Assembly: GCA_963575645.1 (NCBI GenBank)
Contig: OY754465.1
Location: 38,962,401-39,026,400, forward strand
DNA length: 64,000 nucleotides
Direction: 5' to 3'
From: Xanthostigma xanthostigma
Taxonomy: Eukaryota > Arthropoda > Insecta > Raphidioptera > Raphidiidae
A program made the translations under genes and the position numbers. The notes under the pieces were generated by a model. The model saw only the letters and a list, made by a program, of their open reading frames with translations. It had not been told where the DNA came from and ran no database searches. Of this stretch, positions 35,983 to 46,550 are shown piece after piece. Within the stretch, counting starts at the first letter, position 1; the number at the start of each line of letters is the position of its first letter.

Positions 35983-36470
35983 AGCCAATTGCGCAACAGG
36001 ACCATTCCGACTTCAGAAATATTGACGTCTGACAGGATAAAAAATAAAATAAAATTTCTATTAAAGCGTGCGGTGACGCTGGTAACGGCTAGTAATAAAT
36101 ATTATGATGCTTGCTATTTGTTTACATGGCGACATAATATGAATCATATACAAAATTTTATGAAAAAATACATTTCTAATTATGAACCGTTTTTAAAAGT
36201 ATATACAGTTATATTAGAAAAAATAAAATAATAGCACATATCTCGACTGCGCATAAGCCGATTGTTCCCAAAAACAATAAGTATCTTCATATTTGCAGAT
36301 TAAGCATCCCCCCAAAATTTTATTTCAATCCTCTCATCCGTTTGGCATGTATCATACAGACGAAACAATTTTTTTCAAAAATGTTTTTTGGATTCGGGAT
36401 AACGAAAAAGTTGTGAAATGTGATTTTTGACCTAAATTTATTTCCCTACTTGCGGAGTTGGAATGGTAAA
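35983..36470 (+). repeat. Family A repeat, copy 3 (internal deletion)
   Basis: CCAATTGCGCAACAGGACCA starts it and GGTAACGGCTAGTAATAAAT is present. About 200 bp of the middle are missing relative to copy 1 (the GACAGATCTAC and TATAAAGTTAAG blocks). The end GCGGAGTTGGAATGGTAAAA is intact. An 80-codon ORF at 35989-36231 is incidental. Confidence 0.8.
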
Positions 36471-37019
36471 AAAATGTTTGTCTGTCTGTACTTAAAAACG
36501 GATAAAAATCTTCGGACACGAAATTTTTATAGCCAATTTTTGTTTCATCGTGATATTTCCGATGATATTATAATGTTCCGTAAAGTAATTGGTCAGCTAT
36601 ATCTAATGCAGTGCAAATGTATTAAAAAACAATGACATTTAGAAGTCTTCCTGTATATTCAAAGATATTCGGAAATGACAATACAGAAGCTGTTTTGATA
36701 AAATTCTATAAAGAGCCATCTATCGTGCAGTAATAGAATTCGCGTAACAAAGATTACGACAGTTATTTAAATATCGAACATGAGCCGAAGCTTTCCGAAT
36801 ATGATTTATGGAGCACCAAAGAACTCAAAAATGTTCAATGAATCCAAACAAATAATCTGTGATCACAGATAATGTTTATTAATATTTATTAAAGTTTCTT
36901 TTTTTTCATTTTTCGTTTATTTAATGAGCGTTTAACAGTCCGAGGGTTCCAGGCGAAATGTCTAATAACGCATAAAAATGAAAATTGTGTTTGTTACTCA
37001 ATCAAGCATACCATTATTA
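36471..37019. other. Unassigned DNA between two family A copies
   Basis: No inverted repeat or ORF of note. The two flanking copies are in the same orientation, so unequal exchange between them could delete or duplicate this segment. Confidence 0.4.
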
Positions 37020-37250
37020 CAGGGCTCTTCATATTTGCATACCAAACACCCTCCTAAAATTTTGTTTCAATCCCCTCATCCGTTTGACCTGTATCGTGCT
37101 CACAAACAGACTAACAGACACACAGAGTTTTTCCAAAAATATGTTTGTTGGATTCGGGGTAACTGAAAACGAAAAGATATTGTAAAATTTTGAAAAGTAA
37201 TTTTTGACCTAAACTAGTACCATTCCCCACTTGTGGGTTGGAATGGTAAA
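37020..37250 (+). repeat. Family A repeat, copy 4 (3' third only)
   Basis: It starts abruptly at AGGGCTCTTCATATTTGCAT and continues to CTTGTGGGTTGGAATGGTAA without indels. 5' truncation with an intact 3' end is unusual for a TIR transposon and more like a retroposon or Helitron. Two overlapping ORFs (36978, 36985) arise from it. Confidence 0.8.
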
Positions 37251-38009
37251 AAAGTCTTATGAGAACGGGTAATCCAAACTTGTATTCTTAAAATATCGAT
37301 GTTTTACTTTGACATTTACATTCTACACATCTAATATTATATTTATATAAGTACGGTATGCTTTTTTCTGTCGTCAACATTGTGATACCTGTCAACAAAA
37401 GATGTCTCCGTATTTACATATCAATATAAAAATAACACCATTTTTCGGCCAGATAACGTTTTCTTAACAATACGGTTTGTAACGTTAGTGGTGTAAGTAA
37501 AGAGCGTAGTGGCGTAAGAAAAGGGTCAGATTCACATGAATACATTTTTTTGCGTTCGAAATACCGAGTCAACAATCCATAGATTCTCCAGCTTTGTCTG
37601 CGATACAAAATTACACAATTAAATTATAATGTTTTCTCTTATGTAGTGTAGCAAACTTATATTTTCTAATGTGTGGGTTGGTGTGTGTGTAGTAAATGAA
37701 CGAGGATTTAGGAACTAGGGCTGTAATTAAACCATCTTTTGTGAAATAAAATAATTATGCACTGTGTACATTTAGTGTACAGAAGAAAAAAAAATAGAAT
37801 GTCAGTAATAATATCTCGATAGCAAATCAATAAGGGGAAATAAATTAAAATGAATTTTAAAAGTTTAAATAAATTCCAGCTAACTATTACAACTTCAAAA
37901 AAAATTGACATTTGATATATGTATTATGTAGTATAATAAAAAAAATAAAATAATATTAAACGATTATTGTCATAACATTTATCAGAAATTTTATACTTAT
38001 ATAAAAAAA
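37251..38009. other. Unassigned AT-rich DNA
   Basis: Minus ORFs of 64 and 67 codons (37414-37608, 37708-37911) are without domains. A short GT run is at 37680-37692. Confidence 0.4.
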
Positions 38010-38100
38010 ATGTAATTGTCAATATCGGGATTTGAACCCGAAACAAACAATTTCGCGTTGGCAAAATTTTATTACTCCACAGTGTTCACTACTAGTAGGC
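38010..38100 (-). mobile_element. tRNA-derived SINE or tRNA pseudogene
   Basis: On the minus strand a perfect B box GGTTCAAATCC (38028-38038) sits in an intact T-arm (TCGGG paired with CCCGA). A loose A box (CACTGTGG region, 38077-38087) lies about 38 bp upstream. AATTTTGCCAACGCGAAATT makes a poor anticodon-arm-like hairpin. No 7 bp acceptor stem pairs, so it is not an active tRNA. A T/A-rich tail follows (37995-38010). Confidence 0.6.
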
Positions 38101-38113
38101 ATTTAATTTCTAT

Positions 38114-39458
38114 TATATATATTACGGTCTATAGGTACCCGAATTCGGTCAATGACTGAAATAAATGCGCAAACTAGTTTTAACCAACGAATATTTCCCA
38201 AAACCGAAATCTTACATTAAAACGGGTATTATATAGGTATATATTATTATTATTATAGTTTCTGAACAGACGGTACTAATTCTGCTTGTTTCATTCAATC
38301 AACGTTGCTTTTAGGTTTCATTAGACACTAAAAAAAACCACTAAAAATCTAAAATAAACAACTTTTTTTTAATTGAACCTTCTTTAAAAGGGTCGCTAAA
38401 AAGCGTAAAATAATAGTTTTGAGGTCGGCACCAATTTAATTTAAGTACATAAAACGTGATAGAAATTAAATTGATGCCGACCTCAAAACTGTTATTTTAC
38501 GCTTTTTTTAGTGACCCTTTTTTGAGAGAGGTTAAATTTTTAAAAAAGAAGGTTTTTTATTTTTAAGTTTTAGTGTTTTTTTTTTTAGTGAAACCGAAAA
38601 GCAATGTTCACGTCGACAACTACAACTTTCACAATATTTCTTTGATTTTTGTTAACTTTCCAAAAAGGAGCTGAACCGATTTTGCTACAATTCATATGAG
38701 AGCAACTTTGAGACACACTTTATCGAAATCGGTTCCCAGCTGGCGAATATCGACAGACATACATTAAAAAAAAAATGCAAACGAATAGAAAACTTCCTCC
38801 TTTTTTGAAGTAGATCAAAAATGAAATATTTAATTTTTGGAACAACTATTGTGCAATTAATTATGGCATTATATTATAATTGAAAATCGATCTTAGAGGC
38901 GGCTTAAGGCTTGAAGTTTTATAATTTACAAGTATTAAAATAAACAAAATGTGATGTTCAATATAATATGTCTTATCGGACCCGTTAGCAATTATTTTTC
39001 ATCATAAAATTATGTTTTTGTGTATCGGAAACCTCCAATAGGCGAACTAGTTGAGACTAGAATTCACCTTACATTGTTACTTAATTATTACATAGAATAT
39101 CCCGCAATTTTATAAATTATAACATTGTGTTATATTGATTTGTATTTTTTGAGGAGTTCTATTCAGACGTTAATCAAAGATTTGAATTCAGGAGAACAAT
39201 TCAATAGCTAGGTACCTGGGACATAAACGAGAACATAACCTTACTTTTCTTCGGGTTCGGGCGTTGTTTGAATGAAACAACTAGTACCATCCGTTCATAA
39301 ATAGACAGAACTAGTTTTGACCAAAATATTTTTGCTCATTTTATAACACTCAATAATGTAAGATTTCGGGTTTGGGAAATAATATTCGTTGGTAAAAACT
39401 AGTTTTGCGCATTTATTTTGGTCATTGACCGAATTCGGATATAGACCGTAACATATAT
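38114..39458. mobile_element. 1.34 kb TIR element, about 110 bp TIRs
   Basis: The left arm (ATTACGGTCTATAGGTACCC, GAATTCGGTCAATGACTGAA, ACTAGTTTTAACCAACGAAT) is inverted at 39350-39456 (ATTCGTTGGTAAAAACTAGT, GGTCATTGACCGAATTCGGA, TATAGACCGTAACATATATA). It is flanked by TA-rich DNA. No transposase is present. The interior includes a nested foldback, and a LINE-3'-like phrase (GAACCGATTTTGCTACAATT, 38675-38694). Confidence 0.8.
38300..38612. mobile_element. Nested foldback MITE, about 140 bp arms
   Basis: CAACGTTGCTTTTAGGTTTC at the left mirrors GAAACCGAAAAGCAATGTTC at the right. Inner parts (AAGCGTAAAATAATAGTTTT with GAGGTCGGCACCAATTTAAT) are mirrored at 38467-38515. The loop is about 25 bp. 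It lies wholly within the 38114-39458 element, so it inserted later or is part of that element's design. Confidence 0.75.
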
Positions 39459-39649
39459 AACACTATGTACCGCAGAATTTACAAACTGCCAGAGCTAATA
39501 TTTTTATAATAACAACAAAGCCAGAATGCTGCCTTTCTCAAACGGTCGGACTTGCCAATATTAAATTAATTTATAAAGATTTTTTTTTACTGAAAAAGAT
39601 GCGGTAAAGAAATCTAATCATATTGATTAATAATTATTAATCTACATAT

Positions 39650-39818
39650 TTAAAACTCAAAATTCTAATTTGTCTGTCCGACAAAAACTTTAGAACGGTA
39701 ACTCCGATCATCATGAAATTTGGACACAATATTCATCGATAAACGAAGAACGTGCGTACTCACGTCCCTCCCCCTCACACGTTCTTTTGCACCCGGGTGA
39801 AACTGGGACGGGCCACTA
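39650..39818 (+). mobile_element. Helitron-like copy, second type
   Basis: AACTCCGATCATCATGAAATTTGG (39700 region) precedes a hairpin-type end CACCCGGGTGAAACTGGGAC then GGGCCACTATAATT. CACCCGGGTG is itself a 10 bp palindrome near the 3' terminus. The last bases CACTAT deviate from CTAG, so the end is decayed or one-ended. Confidence 0.5.
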
Positions 39819-40365
39819 TAATTAATATTATTCATTGTTATAAAGGTACAACTTATTTGAAAACGATTAGCTCCTGCATTATTTATTTTAATTAAATTAA
39901 TATACTGTCAAAATTTAGTAATAATAACCAAAATGGTTTTAACCAGCCCTGTATAATATGAACATGCATCAAACATAATATATACGTTTCGGCACGAGAT
40001 CTCATTTAAGGCTCCCCAGAACGTGTTTGACGAAGCAATGATACCGGTTGCGCTTGAAACATAAAATACAACAGAGTTCTGATTATTTGACATAAAAGGG
40101 ACACAGGTGGTCGTATATAAAAAAAAATGTCCGATACTTCGGGAATGACGGACACGAGACGAAATGTAAGCAAATTATATAAAAGCATCTAATCTGTTTG
40201 CAATAACGTTTTCTTGCAGATTTTGTTGCAGTTTTGAGTATTTTTAGAAAACGTATTTTCAGTATCGTCTGTCTGTTTGTTTGGACCAGCATTACTTAAA
40301 AATTGCTAGACTGATTTTGAAAAAAAAATTGCTTAATAAATTTAGGTATACTAAGTTGCACAAAG
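39819..40365. other. Unassigned, overlapping minus ORFs
   Basis: Three minus-strand ORFs of 60-69 codons overlap in different frames at 39908-40292. Overlap in three frames argues against coding. No repeat is recognised. Confidence 0.4.
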
Positions 40366-40697
40366 TATTGTCAGAAAATTTGATTTGACAATGACCTTAG
40401 ATTGTGAACATACATATTTCTCTAGATATGAAAAGCATAGTATAGTCTTAACGATCCTGCTCGAAAAATAATTGATCGATTGAAATAATATTTCTATTAA
40501 ACCGTGTATAAATGTATTTAGTATCGGTTTTTGTACAGTTTACATTTCAAAACAACGTTTCTTTATGCATGATCAAAATTTAGCTTGAAAAGCAATCTTC
40601 ACTTGTTTTTGTGTGAGTACAATCGGATCTTTATATGACAGGATGTTTCACAACAACATTAAACTGTTCCTGCATATATGATGACAATGATGTTGTT
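40366..40697. repeat. Family F dispersed repeat, copy 2
   Basis: It begins TATTGTCAGAAAATTTGATT, TGACAATGACCTTAG, the inverse of the right end of the 230-520 copy. It then follows that copy through TTAACGATCCTGCTCG, AAACAACGTTTCTTTATGCA, AATTTAGCTTGAAAAGCAAT and AAACTGTTCCTGCATATATG. Confidence 0.55.
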
Positions 40698-40823
40698 CCG
40701 TATCTCCTAGGAGACGTTGGAGACCACTTTTTTCCACTCGTACTTATTTTTGGCTCTATTTGTGAGCAAGTTTAGACTCAAGCCGGTCCATTGTTTAATA
40801 TTATCCATCCATGAGGTTTTTCC
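40698..40823 (-). pseudogene. RTE-type LINE ORF2 C-terminal relic
   Basis: The minus-strand frame 40823-40707 reads a 38-residue tail containing SWMDNIKQWTGLSL, then NRAKNKYEWKKVVSNVS and a stop. This is the conserved C-terminal signature of RTE-class retrotransposon polymerases (W-x-D-x-I-x-x-W-T-G-L ... W-x-x-x-V). Only the last 38 codons survive. Upstream, the frame closes within about 20 codons and the sequence switches to repeat family I, so the copy is 5' truncated or chimeric. Confidence 0.75.
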
Positions 40824-40960
40824 AAAAATTGTGCCAAAGTGTTCAAGAGGCTATGAAATGCCGAGAAATTTTGGTCCGACCCCTAGGTCTCGCCATCCGA
40901 CCGACGCCGATAGTGTAAGTGTCTTATGGCAAATACACTAATAAGTCGGATAAGAGAGAC
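40824..40960 (-). repeat. Family I repeat joined to the LINE relic
   Basis: GTTCAAGAGGCTATGAAATG, TTTTGGTCCGACCCCTAGGT, CTCGCCATCCGACCGACGCC and AGTGTAAGTGTCTTATGGCA form the inverse of 47955-48083. At 48.0 kb the repeat lacks the RTE tail, so the join here is either the truncation point or an original feature of the LINE. Confidence 0.65.
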
Positions 40961-42710
40961 CCTACTGTACCTATATACCGAACTCAGCTGGATACATTTA
41001 TATGAATGTCAATTATTAACTTTTGCCTTACTTCATAGCTATCTATTTCTTGAAAACTTATTATATTTTTTATTTCGAAACGAGACGAAAATTCTTTTTT
41101 AGTTCTTACTTTTTTTCAGACTAAATATTTAGCATCAGTAAAATTTATAGTTAAAGTTTGAAATTGCATCCCTAAAAATTCATTTTTTTTATTAGTCTTA
41201 TCAATGCACTATTCAGTCGTATGTTTTGGATAGGAAGCGATTTATTATTATTAGTTTTTTAGATCTGAAGGGGGATCTGTGATGAGTCAAAAACGAAAAG
41301 AAGGGTATAAGTAGTTTGCTTGTTGTAAGAAAGGCGCTCTCCCGTGACGTCTAAAATCATCACTGAATCCCTACGAATCCCGAAAAGAAAAGTTGTTGCG
41401 TAACAAAAATGTACGGTAAACCTTTTTTCGTTCATTTGACAGCACTAGATATAATATTTAGAATCAACATTAAACACAAAAAATATGTGTTTATAAAAAA
41501 ATATTGTACTCTCTTCGGAACTATGTTTGTGTGCAAAGTTTTAAGTCGATCACGTATTGCGAAGTGGGTCAAAATTGGATAACAAGATTTAACACTAACT
41601 TACTACACAACGTTTCTGGAATAGTAGAGAGTGATTCTTATACTTCACAATGTAAGTGGTACAGTTGTTATGTGGTGAAAGGTTATTCTTTACATAGTTT
41701 CATTCCTTCGCCGCTCCATTAGCGAACTATTCTATTTTAGAGCCCTACAATAGGTTAATAGGTTAATAAAAAGCTTGTAAAAAATATTCAGTATATACCA
41801 AATCGATGATATAAAACATGCATTATGTATGAAGATGTATGATATTTCCACATTGTTTTAAATAGTTTAGTGGATTTATTTATTTACTAAAAAAAACATT
41901 TTTTTCTCGGCTCAGTTGATGGTCAGAAAACTGTAAAGGGTTTCAGAAGAATAAATCTGTAAGTGAAATATAGTTCATAAAGTTAGTCACAAATACATAA
42001 TATGTATTTTTGTTTTTTACTGCAATATACAATTTATTATCTATGTCAGAAATGTTGTGGCAAAAAAAAATTTAATTTAATCAATACCAAGTTGTGAAAA
42101 TCGGTCTCGGTATCAATAGAACGACACAAATTTAAACTTTTCAGTTTGAAAAAAAAATGATACAAAAATTTGAACCCTAAGCCTCGACATTTTGAAGGTT
42201 TTTATAAAAAGTAGATAATTTAAAGAGATGCGTGAGGAACTGCAGAATATAAATGTATATATTCGAATAAATTTACAAGCAAAGACAGCTTTACAGTTTC
42301 ATATATTTTAGAGTTCAATTTATTTTATGTTTTTTCCAATATCCATAAAATTCATCGACGCACCTGAACTTGTATTCACATTGACATAAAGTTAGTTTCA
42401 AGAATTTTATAAAGTAGGTACGTAAAATAAAAAAAACATGGAAACATTAAAAAAAATCGATTCAGTACCAACTCAGCTTTTGCACTGAGAGTCCCGTACT
42501 TGCAATAATTATATCTTACAAGTTTCCGAGTCTCACCAGCCGCTGAACCTATTTTGACAAATATTCTTTGTCATTACTGTTGTTTCATGAATCTACCAAA
42601 TTTTACATTTTGAAATTAAATAGTTTCCAAATGTGACTGAGAGACGCAATATTGTAAAGTTGCTCACTTTGCTGGTCTCCGACATGGCTGTTTTGATATG
42701 AAAATAATTT
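40961..42710. other. Long unassigned stretch
   Basis: A 72-codon ORF at 41504-41722 has an NSxx-rich, undistinguished peptide. 42470-42700 contains phrases common in LINE 3' regions (GCCGCTGAACCTATTTTGAC). Otherwise AT-rich with no repeats visible. Confidence 0.35.
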
Positions 42711-43100
42711 TAAGGTAGTTCACTCATGAAACGGATTTTCTTAGGAATATAATAAAATTGAAGTATAAGATTAATAAATGTACCTTATATGTTTGTAAAA
42801 CAAGATATTAACAATCAAAATGTGCATAATTAACTTCCTGGAGGTATAAAAAAAGCGAGTAATACATTCCAGAATATCTCGAAAACGGTTCTTTGTATAT
42901 TTCCTAAAAACTAATGTATTCTGAATTAAAAAATTTTTGTTAAAAAATATATATATCTTTCAAATAAAAATAGTTTTATTGTACTTACAATTGTAATATT
43001 ATTGTATAGGAGTGTATCTGATTTGTTACAAAAATGCACGGAAATCTCTCCGTTAGTACGCTATACTTATGTCTACAACTGTCGCGAGTGAACTACTTTA
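42711..43100. mobile_element. Short-TIR element ending GGTAGTTCACTC
   Basis: TTAAGGTAGTTCACTC at the left and GAGTGAACTACTTTAA at the right form 14-16 bp TIRs with one mismatch. The TTAA-like flanks could be a piggyBac-type target, though here they merge into the TIR. The 360 bp interior is non-coding. Confidence 0.45.
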
Positions 43101-43361
43101 AAAATTTCTATACATAGACATTGAAAAAATAAAAAAAAATCTGATAAAATTAAGCCACACGTTTAATAAAAGTTTTCGAGTTAAATGAAAGTCATAAACA
43201 TAAAAACTCAACCTTTGTACATCCTATTAAATTGTTAGCGATTTAAAAAATAAACTGCGTTCATTTTTTGCAACTATAAAGTAATTTTTTATTTATCGAA
43301 TCTGAACGTATAGGTTTACTTACATGTTTAAACTGTGCGCACGAAAATATAAAAAAAATTC

Positions 43362-44005
43362 CAACCAATAGAGCGACGGGATCACTTCAACTTCAAAAAC
43401 ATTTATATTTGAAGTAATATAATAAAGAAAATAAAATTTCTGAGGTAACGCGGGTACTGGCTAGTATTCAATATGATATTTGCTATTTGTTGCCTGCATA
43501 ATATGTTCCACGTCATGTAAAAATTAATCAAAGCGTGCTTAACTATTTCATTTCTGACAGATCTACAAAACAAACGAACAGCTGATTTTTTTATTTTCAA
43601 AATATTTTCGAAACTATAAAGTTAAGAAAAAACGTATTAACAAATCTTTCTTGAAAGAATTATTAGAATAATAAACGAAAAGTATACCATTATTATATAA
43701 AAAACATCGTTATAGCATATATCTCTTCTGCGCATGCGCCGATTTTACCCAAAAACAATGAGGCTCTTCATATTTGCATACCAAACATCCCCCCAAAATT
43801 TACTTTCAATCCATTCATCTGTTTGACATGTATTGTGCTCACAAACAAACAGACTTACAGACGCACAGAGTTTTTTCCAAAAATATGTTTTTTGGATTCG
43901 GGGGACCTCAAAACGAAAAAGTATTGTAAAATTTTTGAAAAGCGAATTTTGATTTAAACTAGTAGGTAGGTTATCATTCCCTACTAGTGGTTTAGAATGG
44001 TAAAA
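43362..44005 (+). repeat. Family A repeat, copy 5
   Basis: Near full length: CCAACCAATAGAGCGACGGG, GGGTACTGGCTAGTATTCAA, AAACAAACGAACAGCTGATT, CTGCGCATGCGCCGATTTTA and a decayed 3' end TAGTGGTTTAGAATGGTAAA. Minus ORFs at 43403-43600 and 43745-44059 match by eye the frames produced by copies 1, 6 and 8. They therefore reflect the repeat, not genes. Confidence 0.85.
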
Positions 44006-44193
44006 ATGTAATTGGCATATTTTGTTCAACACGCAGGCGTTGTTTAGTGAACTATGCACTCCGTCATGTTTATGTCATTTGTTAATGTCGTCAGAACCGC
44101 CTATTTTGTGTCTGCGTTTATAACAATGTATAATATACTATTTGAATACGTTTTTTAAAACAACAAAAAAATACGGTTGTCTTTCGTTAAGTA

Positions 44194-44318
44194 GTTGCTT
44201 ATTCAGTTCAAGTTTGCAGCCCTTTTCCTTCCGCGTCTGGCTGTAGCTATAAGGTCCCATTATAGCTACAGCCAGACGCGGAAGGAAAAGGGCTGCAAAC
44301 TTGAACTGAATAAGCAAC
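44194..44318. repeat. Perfect 59 bp hairpin with a 7-base loop
   Basis: The arms 44194-44252 and 44260-44318 are exact reverse complements over 59 bases; the loop is GGTCCCA. The arm starts GTTGCTTATTCAGTTCAAGT and includes TTCCGCGTCTGGCTGTAGCT. The perfect match and higher GC contrast with decayed neighbours, implying a recent origin, a gene-conversion-maintained palindrome or selection. A 70-codon ORF at 44195-44407 crosses it and is incidental. Confidence 0.95.
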
Positions 44319-44394
44319 GTCCATTGTTAGCACCATTCTCTATGGAACCAGCAATGTGGTATTGTTTACTGTCAATTAACCTAATCGACTATTA

Positions 44395-44534
44395 TATACA
44401 AATTTAAGAACACTGTGGTTGAAACAAAAATATAAATATAAAGTATTTGCTGAAGATGAGAGCATAGCTCCCGAAATGTACATCCGCTAATAAAACTGTC
44501 GTGGTAAGAAGTAACTAGTCTTTATTTTTTTTTA
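44395..44534 (+). mobile_element. Family E retroposon with 13 bp TSD
   Basis: The perfect direct repeat TAATCGACTATTA flanks it (44382-44394 and 44535-44547). The body begins with an inverted copy of the family's tail (CACTGTGGTTGAAACAAAAA) and then GCTGAAGATGAGAGCATAGC, TCCCGAAATGTACATCCGCT, ATAAAACTGTCGTGG. It ends in a T-rich run. Target-site length and 3'-type tail favour TPRT-style retroposition. Penelope-like or SINE-like; no coding capacity. Confidence 0.75.
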
Positions 44535-44831
44535 TAATCGACTATTACTTTTATAACGGTGTTTATTTCTATTTTGCAAAAAAGTTCAAATCGCTTGGTT
44601 ACCTATTCTGCTAGGGATTTTATAACTTCAGCACGTCTACCACCGGAATAGGAACCCTATAATTTTCCTCACTTGAATGCATGGAAATTATTCCCCTTTC
44701 TCTCTATTCTCCATTAGCGTAGCGCTGAAATGTCACCTACACACAGTTGTCTATAATAACCTACACAATAATAGCAAATAATCCAACTATAGATTTCTTT
44801 GCTGACTCAATACATCAATTTATGAATAAGC

Positions 44832-44995
44832 TTGATTCTAATCTTTGATTAACGTCTGATTAGAACTCTTCAATAAATAAAATTATCGACCAATTTTTCA
44901 GGCAATATATCAACAAAAAAAATATATAATTAATGCATTAACGTTTCGATCCGGATTTGGATTTTCTTCAGAACGGATCTAAAAATATAAAAAAA
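44832..44995 (-). mobile_element. Family H retroposon 3' end
   Basis: On the minus strand it reads TTCTGAAGAAAATCCAAATC, CGGATCGAAACGTTAATGCA, TGAAAAATTGGTCGATAATT, TTATTTATTGAAGAGTTCTA, ATCAGACGTTAATCAAAGAT. The last block also ends the copies at 39152-39185, 54513 and 62905-62937, so it is the true 3' terminus. Confidence 0.7.
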
Positions 44996-45168
44996 TAATT
45001 AATGCTTATTTAGTTTCTATTTATTTTTAATGAAATTCGTGAAAGATTTTTTTACTATTGAAATATTGAAAAAATAATAATTCTATCTGAATTGTGTCTT
45101 TTTATTACATATGTGTATGTAATTACTTTAATAACACTCTGTAAGTGGATCTTAGGTCTGTTGAGTGG

Positions 45169-45192
45169 ATAAATAAATAAATAAATAAATTT
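45169..45192 (+). repeat. (ATAA)n microsatellite
   Basis: Six uninterrupted ATAA units. Confidence 0.9.
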
Positions 45193-45209
45193 AATACACA
45201 TGACTGTAT

Positions 45210-45560
45210 CACTGACAAAATTGTGCCTAAAAATATTGAAAAAAGCGGAATTTTCTCAAAATCTAAAGATTAAAATGTGCTTCTAAAATCTTATCAAAAT
45301 CAAGGACGATCTTACAAAATTAATTTTCGGATAGTGCATTATTTTGTTTGCAGATATTAAACTAATAGAATACTTACCGAATATCGAAATTGAAAAAAGT
45401 GATCGTCTTTAAAAATGTGTTAAGGGATACTTTTTTTTGTAAAAGAACAAATTTAAGTTCACCAATTAACACACTTAAAATGCCAAAATATATGTTTGAG
45501 AAAATACATTCTTTTGTCGGCAGTGTTCAGCTCTGTCACACGACTTTTTTGTAAATCGTG
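45210..45560 (+). repeat. Diverged long-form family B copy
   Basis: AAAATGTGCTTCTAAAATCT, TTAAGGGATACTTTTTTTTG, CATTCTTTTGTCGGCAGTGT and CTCTGTCACACGACTTTTTT correspond in order to 48320-48620. Divergence is much greater than between the two conserved family B blocks, so this is an older insertion. Confidence 0.5.
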
Positions 45561-45964
45561 TAAGTAAATGTCAGAATATGTTACGTTTATAACAATAATT
45601 TTGGAGAATTGAACAGTTAGATGCAAAGTTTATATTCTCAAGCTATTTTACATAACAAAACTGCGAATATACGTACGTAAATTAGAAGAGAAAGCTTCCA
45701 AATTCACTTCTTATATTAAATTATATCACAAAAGTTTACAGGTTGTAACGTGGCGCCATAAAAGAAACGAAAACATTGTAATTTGAGTGACATTTAATTT
45801 AATAAGCTTTGAAATAATATTCCATGTAAAGGAAATGTTAGGTAATAACGCAGCTTTGCTGAAGTGTAAAATTTAATTCGCGCATATAGGCTGCGCAAGC
45901 GATCAACCCGTTCTTAGCAGGCATCGTTCTCACCGATGCTGTCGTATAGGTCGTATCTATAGTA
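45561..45964. other. Unassigned DNA
   Basis: 45880-45955 is GC-balanced (GATCAACCCGTTCTTAGCAG) with no mate and no frame. Confidence 0.4.
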
Positions 45965-46550
45965 AATTAGCGGCGCGATCTGGCTTCGCCCAGATTTGTT
46001 AATTAATTAATTAACCAAAAACATACACATATGACTGCCATACAGCATGGCACCTGTTTGACCTGGACATTCACAGTTCGGCCTTTATCGGTAATGATCG
46101 GTCTTCGGCATGCAACCAACCGGCACCAGACTCAATGGGCCGCTGTCGCTTCTTAGGGTCATAGCATAAACGTATGTATATATTTGAATAATTTATTCAG
46201 GAAGGCTCTAGGCCTGTGATGTCAAACACGCGGCCCGCCGATACATAGATTGAGGCCCGCCGAGACGTTAAAAAACATTGAGTCTAATAATATAATCATT
46301 CCAACAATCGTATTCTATTAATATTTTTTAACATTAAAAACATGCGGCCCCCAACTTAGTACAAAATAGATAATGTAGCCCGCAATATCATATGAGTTTG
46401 ACATGCCTGCTCTAGGTCATATATGGCCTATAGCCTTCGTGAATAAACGGGGTTTCTAATGCAAAACTAATTTTTTAAATTGGATTAGTATTTCCTGAAA
46501 TTAGCGCGTTCAAACAAACAGACTCTCCAGCTTTATTATAGTAGTATAAG
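45965..46550 (-). mobile_element. Helitron-like element, interrupted by a hAT MITE
   Basis: On the minus strand it opens ACTACTATAATAAAGCTGGA, GAGTCTGTTTGTTTGAACGC, GCTAATTTCAGGAAATACTA. It closes AATCTGGGCGAAGCCAGATC, GCGCCGCTAA, with a TCTGGGCGAAGCCAGA hairpin. That layout is typical of lepidopteran non-autonomous Helitrons. The GC-rich interior (46040-46145) is not coding. A later hAT MITE splits it at 46213-46408. Confidence 0.7.
46213..46408. mobile_element. hAT-like MITE with perfect 8 bp TSD
   Basis: GCTCTAGG occurs at 46205-46212 and 46409-46416. The ends are CCTGTGATGTCAAACACGCG and its inverse-like GAGTTTGACATGCCT. TGTCAAAC followed by CGGCCCGC is a common hAT terminal design. The 196 bp body has no ORF. 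Removing it rejoins the surrounding Helitron sequence. Confidence 0.85.

Noticed and set aside
38010-38100. Functional tRNA gene
   Set aside because: T-arm and B box are good, but the acceptor and D arms do not pair and the anticodon arm is irregular.
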